From positions 3,349,501 to 3,413,500 of the forward strand of contig CP126168.1 of the NCBI GenBank assembly GCA_032881465.1: a stretch of DNA of 64,000 nucleotides, read 5' to 3'. Each line of letters starts with the position of its first letter. The first letter of the stretch is position 1. This DNA comes from Parvibaculaceae bacterium PLY_AMNH_Bact1. Its GTDB lineage: Bacteria; Pseudomonadota; Alphaproteobacteria; Parvibaculales; Parvibaculaceae. This document shows, piece after piece, positions 36,459 to 45,649 of this stretch. The notes under the pieces were generated by a model that saw nothing but the letters and a program-made list of their open reading frames with translations, searched no databases and had not been told where the DNA came from. The translations under genes and the position numbers were made by a program.

Positions 36459-37793
36459 TCAAAATGCGGCGGGACTAATCCCAAGCCGGTGCCGCACGGC
36501 AAAAAACATTACACAAGCTGGGATGGCCGTTGTCAGAGCAGTAGCAATCGACGCCCCCAACATTCCAAACTGTGGAATGAGCAGCCCATTGAGCATCAAG
36601 TTAGCAACCACACTGAACAACAAAATTCGGGCAGCCGTGTCTTCAGCCGATGTCATCGTAAGCAGCAGGGCAGCCGGACCAAAACAAGCGGCAAACGTTT
36701 GCCCCCCCACCAAAACAAGAAGCGGGACATAGACCGCCACAAACTGATCGCCGAAGAAACCCAAAATAACACTCCCCCCAACCGCAAAAAGAGCACCCAT
36801 TGGGAGAAGCGTCGCAAGAGAGATGCGCGCCATCAGCTTCACAAGGCGGGCCAGTGCCGCTGTATCTTTTTTGGCATAGAGGCTTGCGATCATCGGAGCA
36901 CCAATAGACCCAAGGGCGACAATTGCAAAAATGGAAATGGCGGAAAGTCGGCTGGCTATGGAATAGAGGCCCGACTGGTCCGTACTTGTCAGCAGGCCGA
37001 GCATCACAATATCCATTTGTGTCAAAACAAGCCCTGCGCCAGACACCAGCAGGAGTTGGGTTGATACCTGACGCCAGATCTTAGGTTCGCGCTCAGCCTC
37101 AGCAGAAAATACATCGGCCGGCAGACTGTTGCGCAGCCAGCCCCATCCCAACACGAGCCCAACGGCGGCTGAAACGGCGGTAATCGCCATCGCATCACCA
37201 CCATCGACCGACACCCCCGCCAAGAGCAACAGCGAGACCGCGAGCGTGACCCCATAGGGCCGAATGACAAGATCCGGTATTTGTGCCCGAACGATCCACA
37301 GCCGCCCTCGCAAAGCAAATTGGTTCATCTGCGACAGAGCAACGAGCGGCAGGAATATGAGCCCCCAAAACCCGGTCTCGCGCAAACCGGGAGCAGCGAA
37401 AGGACCGATGAACAGGAGCGTCAAAAGGCCAAATAGCGAGATTGCCGCCGAAACAAAGCCGACACGGGTTGTCATCCAGACAATGACGCCTTTCAGCAAC
37501 CCCCACTTTTGTTGCGCAGAATAGACAGACACAAAACGGAGGACCGCGCTGTCCATCCCCTGTCGCGCCGCCATGCTGATCAGCAGCACCACCGACAGCA
37601 CGAAGGCATAGTGACCAAAGGCTTCAACCCCAAGACCGCGCGCCAGAACAGCATTCATGACCAGAAAGCCCAAAAGGCCGAGGCCCTTCAACACCAGGTC
37701 ACGGGCACCATTAACCAAAAGCTTCCGAGACTGTTCTTCCCCTGACAGGAAACGCTCCGAGATCTCATCCATCAGTAGTTTCAAACGACTCAT
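36459..37793 (-). CDS. Wzx-like polysaccharide flippase
   Basis: A 444-residue integral membrane protein with about 12-14 hydrophobic segments. The N-terminal GLGLLGFLVMNAVLARGLGVEAFGHYAFV and later TQMDIVMLGLLTSTDQSGLYSIASRLS are typical of the oligosaccharide flippase/polysaccharide biosynthesis family of the MOP superfamily, which moves lipid-linked glycans across the inner membrane. It converges with a glycosyltransferase. No polymerase or ligase gene is present in the window, so the locus is partial or the product is small. Confidence 0.88.
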   Translation of the reverse strand: MSRLKLLMDEISERFLSGEEQSRKLLVNGARDLVLKGLGLLGFLVMNAVLARGLGVEAFGHYAFVLSVVLLISMAARQGMDSAVLRFVSVYSAQQKWGLLKGVIVWMTTRVGFVSAAISLFGLLTLLFIGPFAAPGLRETGFWGLIFLPLVALSQMNQFALRGRLWIVRAQIPDLVIRPYGVTLAVSLLLLAGVSVDGGDAMAITAVSAAVGLVLGWGWLRNSLPADVFSAEAEREPKIWRQVSTQLLLVSGAGLVLTQMDIVMLGLLTSTDQSGLYSIASRLSAISIFAIVALGSIGAPMIASLYAKKDTAALARLVKLMARISLATLLPMGALFAVGGSVILGFFGDQFVAVYVPLLVLVGGQTFAACFGPAALLLTMTSAEDTAARILLFSVVANLMLNGLLIPQFGMLGASIATALTTAIPACVMFFAVRHRLGISPAAF

Positions 37794-37967
37794 GCGAACC
37801 TTAGGTGCAGCCCATAAAAGGCGCCAAAACAGCAGGCATTTGGGAAAAACCCACCCGCCTTCATATCACTTAGTTTGTCCAAAAGCCCAGAAACCGCAGC
37901 CCAATGTCACAATTCCGGCTTTGAAAAACTGGCATTCCCACACCAAAAAGGCCATATAACGCCCATT

Positions 37968-38834
37968 ATGAGTGAGCTAGGCGCCATACCCTTTAGGAAA
38001 ATGAACGGCCTCGGCAATGATTTTGTCGTGGTGGATATCCGCACGCGCCCTGTCGCGTTTTCAAATGCGATTGTGCGTGCCATCGCAGACCGTGACACGG
38101 GGATTGGCTGTGATCAGTTTATCTTGATCGAGCCCCCGCGTGCGGGGGGCGATTGCTTTATGGGGATCAGGAATGCCGACGGCGACGAAGTAGAAGCCTG
38201 CGGCAATGCGGCCCGCTGCATCACGGCGCTAATGCTCGACGAAACGGGCAAGGATCAGGTCACGGTTGAGACCATCGGCGCAATCACCAAAGGCTGGCGG
38301 GCAGCGAATGGTGACATTACCGTCGACATGGGCACCCCAAAGCTCCAATGGGACCAAATCCCCCTGTCGGAAGAAATCCGAGACACGCGCGGCATCGAGT
38401 TACAGATAGGGCCGATTGATGCGCCGATCCTGCACACACCAGCCGCTGTGAACATGGGCAACCCCCATGCCATCTTCTTTGTGGATGACATTGAAGCCAT
38501 CGACCTGACACAGGTTGGCCCGCTTCTGGAGAACCACCCTATGTTCCCTGAGCGCGCCAACATCTCGCTGGCGCACGTAACAGACCGCGGACACATAGAT
38601 CTCAAAGTCTGGGAGCGCGGTGTTGGTCTTACAAAGGCCTGCGGCACTGCCGCCTGCGCTGCAGCCGTTGCAGGTGCACGCAAGCGCCTCACTGACCGTG
38701 TATCGACGGTGAGCCTCCCCGGCGGGAACCTTCAGCTTGAATGGCGCGAGAACGACGATCATGTGCTGATGACTGGCCCTGCGACGTTTGATTATGACGG
38801 TGAGCTCGACAGCCGTTTTTTTGAGGCGGCCTAA
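37968..38834 (+). CDS. dapF: diaminopimelate epimerase
   Basis: DapF converts LL- to meso-diaminopimelate for lysine and peptidoglycan. The 288-residue enzyme shows FRKMNGLGNDFVVVD, the first catalytic Cys in VEACGNAARC and the second in TKACGTAACAA. The start at 37968 gives MSELGAIPFRKMNG; a longer frame from 37875 is not family-like. The stop overlaps the mtaB start by one base, and dapF-mtaB-ftsY-yciB run together. Confidence 0.97.
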   Translation: MSELGAIPFRKMNGLGNDFVVVDIRTRPVAFSNAIVRAIADRDTGIGCDQFILIEPPRAGGDCFMGIRNADGDEVEACGNAARCITALMLDETGKDQVTVETIGAITKGWRAANGDITVDMGTPKLQWDQIPLSEEIRDTRGIELQIGPIDAPILHTPAAVNMGNPHAIFFVDDIEAIDLTQVGPLLENHPMFPERANISLAHVTDRGHIDLKVWERGVGLTKACGTAACAAAVAGARKRLTDRVSTVSLPGGNLQLEWRENDDHVLMTGPATFDYDGELDSRFFEAA

Positions 38835-40138
38835 TGTCTGTCACACCCAAGAAAGAGACGAACGCAGCAGACGTCGATCCCAATGTAGACATCGTGACCT
38901 TTGGATGTCGCCTGAACAGTTACGAGTCCGAAGTCATGAAGGCACATGCCGCAAAGGCAGGCCTCGACAATGCGATCATCTTCAACACCTGCGCTGTCAC
39001 CAATGAAGCCGTACGCCAGGCCCGCCAGGCCATCCGTAAGGCACGCCGCGACAATAATACCGCACGCATAATTGTTACTGGCTGCGCCGCCCAAATTGAT
39101 CCGGCGCAGTTTGGTGACATGGATGAAGTCGATCTCATCATCGGCAACGAGGAAAAAACTGACGCGTCTGCATTCGCAAGACTAGCCGTCGAGGGCATTG
39201 GCTCTGAGCGCATCCGGGTAAACGACATCATGTCGGTGAAAGAGACCGCCGGGCACCTGGTTGAGGGCTTTGAGGGCCGCGCCCGCGCTTTTGTTCAAGT
39301 GCAAAATGGCTGCGATCATCGCTGCACCTTCTGCATCATCCCCTATGGCCGAGGCAACTCAAGATCCGTGCCCGCTGGCGAAGTCGTCACCCAGGTGCGC
39401 GCCCTTGTAGAAAACGGCTATCGGGAAGTCGTCGTCACCGGTGTCGACATCACATCTTATGGGTCTGACCTGCCTGGCAATCCATCGCTGGGCAATCTCT
39501 GCGCGCGCATATTGAAACTGGTGCCTGAGCTAAAACGATTGCGTCTTTCATCCATCGACAGCATTGAAGCCGACCCTGAATTGATGCGGCTCATCGCCGA
39601 TGAAGAACGGCTAATGCCGCACCTTCATCTTTCGTTGCAGGCGGGCGACAACATGGTGTTGAAGCGGATGAAACGCCGCCATTCCCGCGAAGACGCTATT
39701 GCCTTCTGCCAGGAAGCAAAACGCCTTCGACCAGAAATGGTGTTTGGGGCCGATATCATTGCAGGCTTCCCGACAGAGACAGACGAGATGTTTGAAAACT
39801 CACTGCGCCTCGTGGAAGAGTGCGACCTTACCTGGCTGCATGTCTTTCCCTACTCTGCGCGCCCAGGAACACCGGCAGCACGCATGCCCCAGGTCGACGG
39901 TCGCCTTATTAAGGAGCGCGCCAGGCAATTGCGCGACGCAGGAGGCAAACGAAGCGCAGCCTTCTTAAAGAGCCGCATCGGACAGACAGAAAACGTCTTA
40001 ATGGAAACAGAAGCCCGCGGACGAACAGAACAGTTCGCGGAGATCACCATGGCCGTGCCGATGCGCGCGGGAGAGATTGTGAAAACAAGAGTAGTGACTA
40101 CAGCAGATGGACTGCTGAGCGGCGAGGCATGCACGTGA
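38834..40138 (+). CDS. mtaB: tRNA t6A37 methylthiotransferase MtaB
   Basis: MtaB adds a methylthio group to t6A37 of ANN-decoding tRNAs, using two [4Fe-4S] clusters and S-adenosylmethionine. The UPF0004 domain (FGCRLNSYESEVM, FNTCAVT, TGCAAQ) has its three cysteines, and the radical SAM motif is NGCDHRCTFCIIPYGRG (CxxxCxxC). 434 residues is normal. It overlaps dapF by one base and ftsY by ten. Confidence 0.95.
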   Translation: MSVTPKKETNAADVDPNVDIVTFGCRLNSYESEVMKAHAAKAGLDNAIIFNTCAVTNEAVRQARQAIRKARRDNNTARIIVTGCAAQIDPAQFGDMDEVDLIIGNEEKTDASAFARLAVEGIGSERIRVNDIMSVKETAGHLVEGFEGRARAFVQVQNGCDHRCTFCIIPYGRGNSRSVPAGEVVTQVRALVENGYREVVVTGVDITSYGSDLPGNPSLGNLCARILKLVPELKRLRLSSIDSIEADPELMRLIADEERLMPHLHLSLQAGDNMVLKRMKRRHSREDAIAFCQEAKRLRPEMVFGADIIAGFPTETDEMFENSLRLVEECDLTWLHVFPYSARPGTPAARMPQVDGRLIKERARQLRDAGGKRSAAFLKSRIGQTENVLMETEARGRTEQFAEITMAVPMRAGEIVKTRVVTTADGLLSGEACT

Positions 40139-41109
40139 GCGAGATAGAAGACAGGAACCTCCAAGGTGTTGAGACAGCACCGGAAACCCCAGAGAAGAAG
40201 TCCCTCTTCAAGCGCATGAAGGATGGCCTGACGCGCTCCACTCGCGCTATGTCGGATGGCGTCACAGGCATCTTCACAAAACGCAAATTGGACGGTGAGA
40301 CACTTCAGGATTTAGAAGACCTGCTGGTTACATCAGATCTCGGTCTTGATGTTGCCGTGGAGATCACAGAAGCCGTCGCCAAAGATCGATACGACAAGGA
40401 AGTTTCCCCGGAAGAAGTTCGCGAAATCCTCGCCGAAGAGGTCGCGCGCGTTCTGAAACCCGTCGAATATCCTTTCCGTGTGGAGGCGGCCAAAAAACCA
40501 TTCATCACGCTCGTAGTAGGCGTAAACGGCGCAGGCAAGACAACAACCATTGGCAAGATAGCCTCAAAGACAAAAGCCGAAGGCAAGTCGGTCATGCTGG
40601 CAGCAGGAGATACGTTCCGCGCCGCAGCAATCGAACAACTCTCCGTTTGGGGCGAGAGGGTTGGCGCGCCGGTTGTCACGACAAAAGTTGGCGGCGACTC
40701 CGCAGGTCTTGCCTATGAAGCCGTGGAGCGCGCCCAGAAAGACGGTACAGATCTTCTGATGATTGATACCGCCGGGCGTCTGCAAAATAAGACGGACCTT
40801 ATGGCAGAGCTTGAAAAAGTAATCCGGGTCATTCGCAAACTCGATGACACCGCGCCCCATGCGACCCTGCTTGTTCTGGACGCCACGACGGGCCAGAACG
40901 CCCTTAACCAGGTTGAGGTCTTTACAAAGATCGCCGGCGTCACCGGGCTCGTTATGACCAAACTGGACGGCACAGCCCGAGGCGGCATTTTGGTCGCCAT
41001 CGCGCGTAAATATGGCCTGCCCGTGCACATGATCGGTGTGGGGGAAGGCATTGATGATCTCCAGGACTTCTCAGCTGAAGGCTTTGCAAAAGCTCTGACC
41101 GGCACTTGA
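40129..41109 (+). CDS. ftsY: SRP receptor GTPase FtsY
   Basis: FtsY docks ribosome-SRP complexes at the membrane. The 326-residue form has a short N-terminal acidic/basic A region, the NG domain with GVNGAGKTTTIGKIA (P-loop), AGDTFRAAAIEQL, DTAGRLQNK and TKLDGTARGG, and LPVHMIGVGEGIDDLQDF at the end. It starts 10 bases before the mtaB stop, so translation is coupled. Confidence 0.98.
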   Translation: MHVSEIEDRNLQGVETAPETPEKKSLFKRMKDGLTRSTRAMSDGVTGIFTKRKLDGETLQDLEDLLVTSDLGLDVAVEITEAVAKDRYDKEVSPEEVREILAEEVARVLKPVEYPFRVEAAKKPFITLVVGVNGAGKTTTIGKIASKTKAEGKSVMLAAGDTFRAAAIEQLSVWGERVGAPVVTTKVGGDSAGLAYEAVERAQKDGTDLLMIDTAGRLQNKTDLMAELEKVIRVIRKLDDTAPHATLLVLDATTGQNALNQVEVFTKIAGVTGLVMTKLDGTARGGILVAIARKYGLPVHMIGVGEGIDDLQDFSAEGFAKALTGT

Positions 41110-41176
41110 TCCGACTGATTGACTGGTACGTATAGAACATAGGCTCCCAACTGATGAGCGCAAAACAGCGAGTAAC

Positions 41177-41833
41177 ATGACCGACATCGCGGAAAAGACC
41201 GAAAAAGAAGCATCCCCCAAAAGCGAAGGGGGTATGAGCGGCAAACAATGGCTGCGCATGAGCCTTGAGCTTGGGCCTCTGATTGTCTTCTTCCTGATGA
41301 ATTCAAAAGCTGATGCGTTTTTCGGCTCTCCACCGGAACAAAACATCTTCTATGCGACGGGCATGTTCATGGTTGCGACCATCATCGCCCTCATCGCCAC
41401 CTATGTCCTGTTTAAGAAGATCCCCATGATGCCGCTGGTCACTGGTGGTTTTGTGCTTGTTTTTGGAGGGCTCACCGTCTTCTTGCAGGACGAACAATTC
41501 ATCAAGATCAAACCAACCATCACAAACATATTGTTTGCGGCGGGCTTGTTGGGTGGACTGGCCTTCGGCAAACCCACAATGAAATATCTCTTCGACGGCG
41601 CTTTTAAGCTCGATGAAATGGGATGGCGCAAACTCACCTTTCGCTGGGGAACCTTTTTTATCTTCCTCGCGATTGTGAACGAGATCGTCTGGCGGAATTT
41701 CTCAACAGACTTCTGGGTCAGCTTCAAAGTCTTCGGCATCATGCCGATCACAGCCGTCTTCGCCATGTTCCAGGTAAAAGTTGTCTCCGATCATCAATTG
41801 GTGAAACCGGAAACCGACACGAAGGAAGTTTAA
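41177..41833 (+). CDS. yciB: YciB/IspZ-family inner membrane protein
   Basis: A 218-residue protein with five or six membrane helices. LELGPLIVFFLMNSKAD, IKPTITNILFAAGLLGG, KLTFRWGTFFIFLAIVNEIVWR and KVFGIMPITAVF are family signatures. YciB homologues (septation protein A) affect envelope synthesis and division. A 19-residue charged N-terminal extension precedes the first helix. It follows ftsY by 67 bases; repeat B copy 2 lies just after it and may help end transcription. Confidence 0.95.
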   Translation: MTDIAEKTEKEASPKSEGGMSGKQWLRMSLELGPLIVFFLMNSKADAFFGSPPEQNIFYATGMFMVATIIALIATYVLFKKIPMMPLVTGGFVLVFGGLTVFLQDEQFIKIKPTITNILFAAGLLGGLAFGKPTMKYLFDGAFKLDEMGWRKLTFRWGTFFIFLAIVNEIVWRNFSTDFWVSFKVFGIMPITAVFAMFQVKVVSDHQLVKPETDTKEV

Positions 41834-41838
41834 GCACA

Positions 41839-41887
41839 AAGCATTTCCAGCTGAAGTTGCAGCACTTCAGCGTCCGGAAATGCGACA
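41839..41887. repeat. dispersed palindromic repeat B, copy 2
   Basis: Outer arms GCATTTCC/GGAAATGC and inner arms CTGAAGT/ACTTCAG fold into one long hairpin, ending CGTCCGGAAATGCGACA. It lies between the yciB stop and the converging DUF2332 gene. Confidence 0.75.
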
Positions 41888-41930
41888 AAAATAGAGTAGT
41901 TCATCAAACCCGATCTGACCGCGAACCACT

Positions 41931-42980
41931 TTAGAGCCACTTCACCGATGCACCGTGAGGATGCGCAATCGCGAGGTCCTGTGTCTCGCCACCCGGCCAT
42001 AAATTAAGACGCAAAGTCGGTGGATCTTTGACATCAATCGGCTCCAGCCTAAGCCAGGCGACCGGGCTTTCCTCTGAGGCCTCCTCGCCAGCTTGACGGA
42101 TCGTGCTCTCAATCCGGGCCCGCATGTCCTCGGGCATGTATTGCCACATGACCGTGTGAGCAATAACGCTGACGGCATTGGACGCAAGACCGTCGAGAGC
42201 CTTTTCCACAAAGACATCCGCGCTTTCAGGGAGCACACGCGTTTCAAGGTCCTTAGCGATAGCAACCGCGCCACGAAGACGCGCAAGACGCTCAGGCTGA
42301 TCCGGCCAGATATAGGATTCCAACAGACGTTGGTTCTCATGAATGCCCACATCTACCGGCGCGATGTCACAGCATTGACGCTCGGCAATCCGGAGATCCA
42401 CGTGAAGCGGCGGAAGCCCACCGTGCCAATCGGGCCTAAGCGACACTGGTGAGGCTTTGTCACCCCAAGCCTCTTTTCCAAATCGATAGTAAAAACGGTC
42501 GCACCCAAGATTAAGGCCGGCACTCGCGCCAATCTCAAACACATGAAGGGGCAATCCCGTTTGCGCAGCAATCGACAGGTACCCGCCAATCATCACGGCG
42601 GAACGCCCGACTTCATTGGTCTGCGGTGGTCCCACAAGATAGGCCTCATAATGGGGCCGGTTATGAGTGATGTCTTCCACCAAGACCGTGCGTAAAACAT
42701 CATCATTTTGCCCGGCGCTGCCTGCCACTGCATACATTTTTCCCAAAGTACCATTCGGGTCATCCAACGCCCTGCGATGAAGCGCACCAGCTACTCTTAG
42801 CGCAAGTGCAGCGGCGACCGGCTCTTCAGCAAAATCGGCAAGCAAGTCACCCACAACACCGCCAGCAGCAATATCTTCAGCCAGAGCGTTAAGAACACGA
42901 GCTGTAAATGGTGACCCCAAATTCTCACAAAACCCGGCCTGCAGTTTGAAGGCGTCTGCGGCACCAATCGGGTCTGTCAT
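41931..42980 (-). CDS. DUF2332 family protein
   Basis: A 349-residue cytoplasmic protein of the DUF2332 family. The central GLPLHVFEIGASAGLNLGCDRFYYRFG resembles the glycine-rich SAM-binding motif I of Rossmann methyltransferases, and VIAHTVMWQYMPEDMRARIE follows as in the family. A methyltransferase-like activity is therefore plausible but unproven. Its ATG overlaps the NUDIX stop as ATGA, so the two are an operon. Confidence 0.85.
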   Translation of the reverse strand: MTDPIGAADAFKLQAGFCENLGSPFTARVLNALAEDIAAGGVVGDLLADFAEEPVAAALALRVAGALHRRALDDPNGTLGKMYAVAGSAGQNDDVLRTVLVEDITHNRPHYEAYLVGPPQTNEVGRSAVMIGGYLSIAAQTGLPLHVFEIGASAGLNLGCDRFYYRFGKEAWGDKASPVSLRPDWHGGLPPLHVDLRIAERQCCDIAPVDVGIHENQRLLESYIWPDQPERLARLRGAVAIAKDLETRVLPESADVFVEKALDGLASNAVSVIAHTVMWQYMPEDMRARIESTIRQAGEEASEESPVAWLRLEPIDVKDPPTLRLNLWPGGETQDLAIAHPHGASVKWL

Positions 42981-43573
42981 GAACTCTTGCCATGTCCCGG
43001 CATCTGATTGCCGAGTTCCCCTTCAGGGTTGGCGAAAGGAACGATGGTCTCCTCTCCCAGCACAGAGCGGAACTGGGTGAGCGCCCAATACACGCTTGGA
43101 AAAGCAAGTTCGTCCCAGGGAATTTCATCCCAGGTGAAAAGACCAACTTCCAGACTCTCAGCGCCTGCTGAAAATTCAGGTGTTGGCAATTCTGCCCGAT
43201 ACATAAGCTGCACCTGCGAGATACGTGGAATGTTGTAGACTGCAAGTAAGTCTTTGATCTCTATCTTCGCATTGGCTTCTTCATACGCTTCTCTACGCGC
43301 CCCATCTTCAGTGGTCTCCCCTTCTTCCATAAAACCTGCCGGGAGCGTCCAAAACCCATGTCTTGGTTGAATGGCCCGGCGACACAAAAGAAACGCATCC
43401 CCATGGGTCACAACCGATCCGACAACAATCTTTGGGTTTACGTAGTTAATGAAACCACATGTGTCGCAAACGGCTCGGGGAAAATTGTCTCCATCTGGCA
43501 CGCGATGACTGAAACCACTGGGGGCAGGTAAGCCAAGTCTAGCACCACCGCTTTTCTCGTTTTCATTTCCCAT
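42977..43573 (-). CDS. NUDIX hydrolase
   Basis: A 198-residue hydrolase of nucleoside diphosphate-linked substrates. The NUDIX box is complete: GFMEEGETTEDGARREAYEE, with the catalytic glutamates. Before it are two cysteines in CDTCGFINYVNPK, the start of a zinc-ribbon-like segment as in the NudC/ADP-ribose-type group. A GTG at 43588 could extend it by 5 residues. It heads a two-gene unit with DUF2332. Confidence 0.9.
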   Translation of the reverse strand: MGNENEKSGGARLGLPAPSGFSHRVPDGDNFPRAVCDTCGFINYVNPKIVVGSVVTHGDAFLLCRRAIQPRHGFWTLPAGFMEEGETTEDGARREAYEEANAKIEIKDLLAVYNIPRISQVQLMYRAELPTPEFSAGAESLEVGLFTWDEIPWDELAFPSVYWALTQFRSVLGEETIVPFANPEGELGNQMPGHGKSS

Positions 43574-43772
43574 AACGCACTCACCCACCTCATCCGCTTA
43601 CGGATTGATCAAATTAGGGCGACATTTTGACGCCCTTCGACGAATTCCAACTAATTTAACACAAGAAATTGAACGCCGCCGTCACCATCTGAATAACAGC
43701 GCTTGGCGCACCGAACCAAATATGCGATCTACTGCGGCAACAGAATGAACAATGAGTTCCAAAGGAGTTACA

Positions 43773-44315
43773 ATGGCGACTCGTAAGTCGAAAGGCTTCG
43801 ACCTGGATGGTTCCCTCAGCCACCTGCTTCGTCGAACACAACAATTTGCTTATGACCAATTCGCTCAAGCTGTGAGCGATAGTGGTCTTACCCCCCGTCA
43901 ATTTGTCGTCCTCGTTGCCGTTGGTGACGCTGAAGGACTAAGCCAAACAGACTTGGTAAACCGTACAGGGATTGACCGGTCTACATTGGCCGACATGGTC
44001 GCGCGGATGATTGATCGCGGCCTCCTTACACGCAAACGCACCAAAGAAGACGCACGGGCAAACTCTGTACGTCTGTCAGCAGCAGGGCGCCGTGCGCTCA
44101 AAGCAGCAGAACCCGGAGCGCAGGCTGCAGAAACAGCGCTCCTCGCGCTCATTCCAAAGACGGTTCAAAAGGACCTCAAGAAGAACTTAGGCCTGCTTGC
44201 AGATGCGGTGACGGAAGCAAAAGAAGCAGCTCCCGCGCCCAAAAAGAAAGTCGTTACACGAAAGAAGACGGCGAAGAAGAAAGCGCCTGTGCGGAAGAAA
44301 ACGGCACGACGCTAA
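43773..44315 (+). CDS. MarR-family regulator with Lys/Ala-rich tail
   Basis: A 180-residue regulator. The winged helix is LTPRQFVVLVAVGDAEGLSQTDLVNRTGIDRSTLADMVARM in sequence, followed by the wing KRTKEDARANSVRLSAAGRRAL. After about residue 150 it has a histone H1-like tail (APKKKVVTRKKTAKKKAPVR), which would bind DNA without sequence preference. AAGGAG lies 5 bases before the ATG. The tail is of the same kind as on the aconitase at 48755. Target genes unknown. Confidence 0.9.
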   Translation: MATRKSKGFDLDGSLSHLLRRTQQFAYDQFAQAVSDSGLTPRQFVVLVAVGDAEGLSQTDLVNRTGIDRSTLADMVARMIDRGLLTRKRTKEDARANSVRLSAAGRRALKAAEPGAQAAETALLALIPKTVQKDLKKNLGLLADAVTEAKEAAPAPKKKVVTRKKTAKKKAPVRKKTARR

Positions 44316-44338
44316 CGACCGTTCAAAGAACAAACAGC

Positions 44339-44376
44339 AAGACGCTGGTGAAGCAATTCACCGGCGTCTTTTCGTT
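44339..44376 (+). terminator. terminator after the MarR gene
   Basis: AAGACGC..GGTGAA pairs with TTCACC..GCGTCTT (44339-44370), followed by TTTTCGTTT on the plus strand. Confidence 0.88.
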
Positions 44377-44398
44377 TCAGCTGGTTGCTTTCGACAAT

Positions 44399-44806
44399 CT
44401 AGATGGTGATGTCCAGAACAGATCCTGGCGATCGCGGCGCTTCATTTTCCGTCACAGCCAGCTTCTCGTGCGCAAAGGGCGCTTCACGACGGCCATTATT
44501 CACTGAAACATTGTCGACAGGCTGGAAAGCGATCTCGGCAACATCATCCGCATTTTCAGCTATCGGAGTGTCCGCGACCTGCGCTCCACGGCCGCCATCG
44601 CGACTGGCCGCATCCAGCGCTTCTGCACTGATTTCAATCTTAAAAGCTTCTGTCTCTTCCGAGATCCGCCGAACCGGCGTCGCGCCTTTGGATGGGGCGG
44701 CTTTCGCATCAACAACAAAACCAGACGGAGCGGTGCTGCGGGGCGCAATTGTCTTCTGCGCATACGCCTGAGCGGCTATCTGTGCTGCACTGACCACCGG
44801 TTTCAT
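44399..44806 (-). CDS. hypothetical protein
   Basis: A 135-residue, Ala/Pro-rich, mostly disordered protein without signal peptide or membrane helix. It starts MKPVVSAAQIAAQAYAQ and ends PGSVLDITI. The family is not recognised. Compact N-terminal helix, low complexity middle and a short conserved-looking C-terminal hydrophobic strand are all that can be seen. It is an isolated gene between a plus-strand terminator and ccmG. Confidence 0.5.
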   Translation of the reverse strand: MKPVVSAAQIAAQAYAQKTIAPRSTAPSGFVVDAKAAPSKGATPVRRISEETEAFKIEISAEALDAASRDGGRGAQVADTPIAENADDVAEIAFQPVDNVSVNNGRREAPFAHEKLAVTENEAPRSPGSVLDITI

Positions 44807-44904
44807 TTACGAAAAAGTAACCCTGAAAATTCGCGATTTGGCCCAAAACCTGGGATATCGCTCATTATCAAACAATTAGGGCTAATAAACGCTTAAAGCG
44901 CGCC

Positions 44905-45471
44905 TCAAGGACCTGGGGAATCTGGGGACAACTTGGGGCCCCGGGCCCGCTCAATAGCGGGCAAAATCTTCTCTGTCAGGCTTGTCGGATCAATCGCGCC
45001 CACATGTTTGAGGACGATCTTGCCCTCGCCGTCGACCACAAACGTTTCTGGCACCCCATAAACACCCCAATCGATGGACACCCGTCCATCACGGTCTGCG
45101 CCGACGCGCGCAAAAGGATTGCCAAGTGTTGCGAGGAACCTCTGAGCGGCATCACCACTATCTTTGTAGTTCAGCCCAAATATCGGAGCACCACTTTCCC
45201 GCGCCAAAGCCTCCAACAGCGGATGCTCCTGACGGCACGGCACACACCAGGACGCCCAGACATTCACCACAGTGACCTCGCCTTGAATGAGGTCATCGGT
45301 CGCAAACCCTGGCACGCCGGTATCTGCGACAGCGGGAAGCGTGAAGTCTGGCACCGGCTTGCCCAAAAGGGCTGAGGGAACTTCTGACGGGTCGCCGCCA
45401 AAAATCGCGACGTAAAAAAGAGCGGCAAGGCCAAAAAATCCGACAACGGGAAGAAGCGTTGAAAGCTTCAT
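44905..45471 (-). CDS. ccmG: cytochrome c maturation thioredoxin CcmG
   Basis: CcmG (DsbE) is a membrane-anchored periplasmic thioredoxin that reduces the apocytochrome CXXCH cysteines. The 188-residue protein has an N-terminal anchor (about 5-25), the redox motif in NVWASWCVPCRQEHP, and the family-specific YGVPETFVVDGEGKI with cis-Pro. Its ATG overlaps the ccmD stop as ATGA. It is the last gene of ccmABCDG. Confidence 0.95.
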   Translation of the reverse strand: MKLSTLLPVVGFFGLAALFYVAIFGGDPSEVPSALLGKPVPDFTLPAVADTGVPGFATDDLIQGEVTVVNVWASWCVPCRQEHPLLEALARESGAPIFGLNYKDSGDAAQRFLATLGNPFARVGADRDGRVSIDWGVYGVPETFVVDGEGKIVLKHVGAIDPTSLTEKILPAIERARGPKLSPDSPGP

Positions 45472-45644
45472 GCCCGCTTGCGCTCCGCACGCGCTTCAAG
45501 CTCCGCAACCAGACGCTTTTGTTTCTTAAGGTCCAACCAGCTTTGCAGCGCAAGGCCAAACATCACGATGACAGCAATCAGAAAGGACGACCAGATATAG
45601 GGCCCATACCCGCCCATATTGAAGAACTCTGCCCAGCTATCCAT
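45468..45644 (-). CDS. ccmD: haem exporter subunit CcmD
   Basis: A 58-residue single-helix protein found by reading the gap between ccmC and ccmG. It begins MDSWAEFFNMGGYGPYIWSS, then has a membrane helix (about 19-36), then a basic tail (KKQKRLVAELEARAERKRA). GGYGPYIWSS is the CcmD signature. It helps release holo-CcmE from CcmABC. Its TGA overlaps the ccmG ATG, and it starts 5 bases after the ccmC stop. Confidence 0.92.
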   Translation of the reverse strand: MDSWAEFFNMGGYGPYIWSSFLIAVIVMFGLALQSWLDLKKQKRLVAELEARAERKRA

Positions 45645-45649
45645 GAGAC

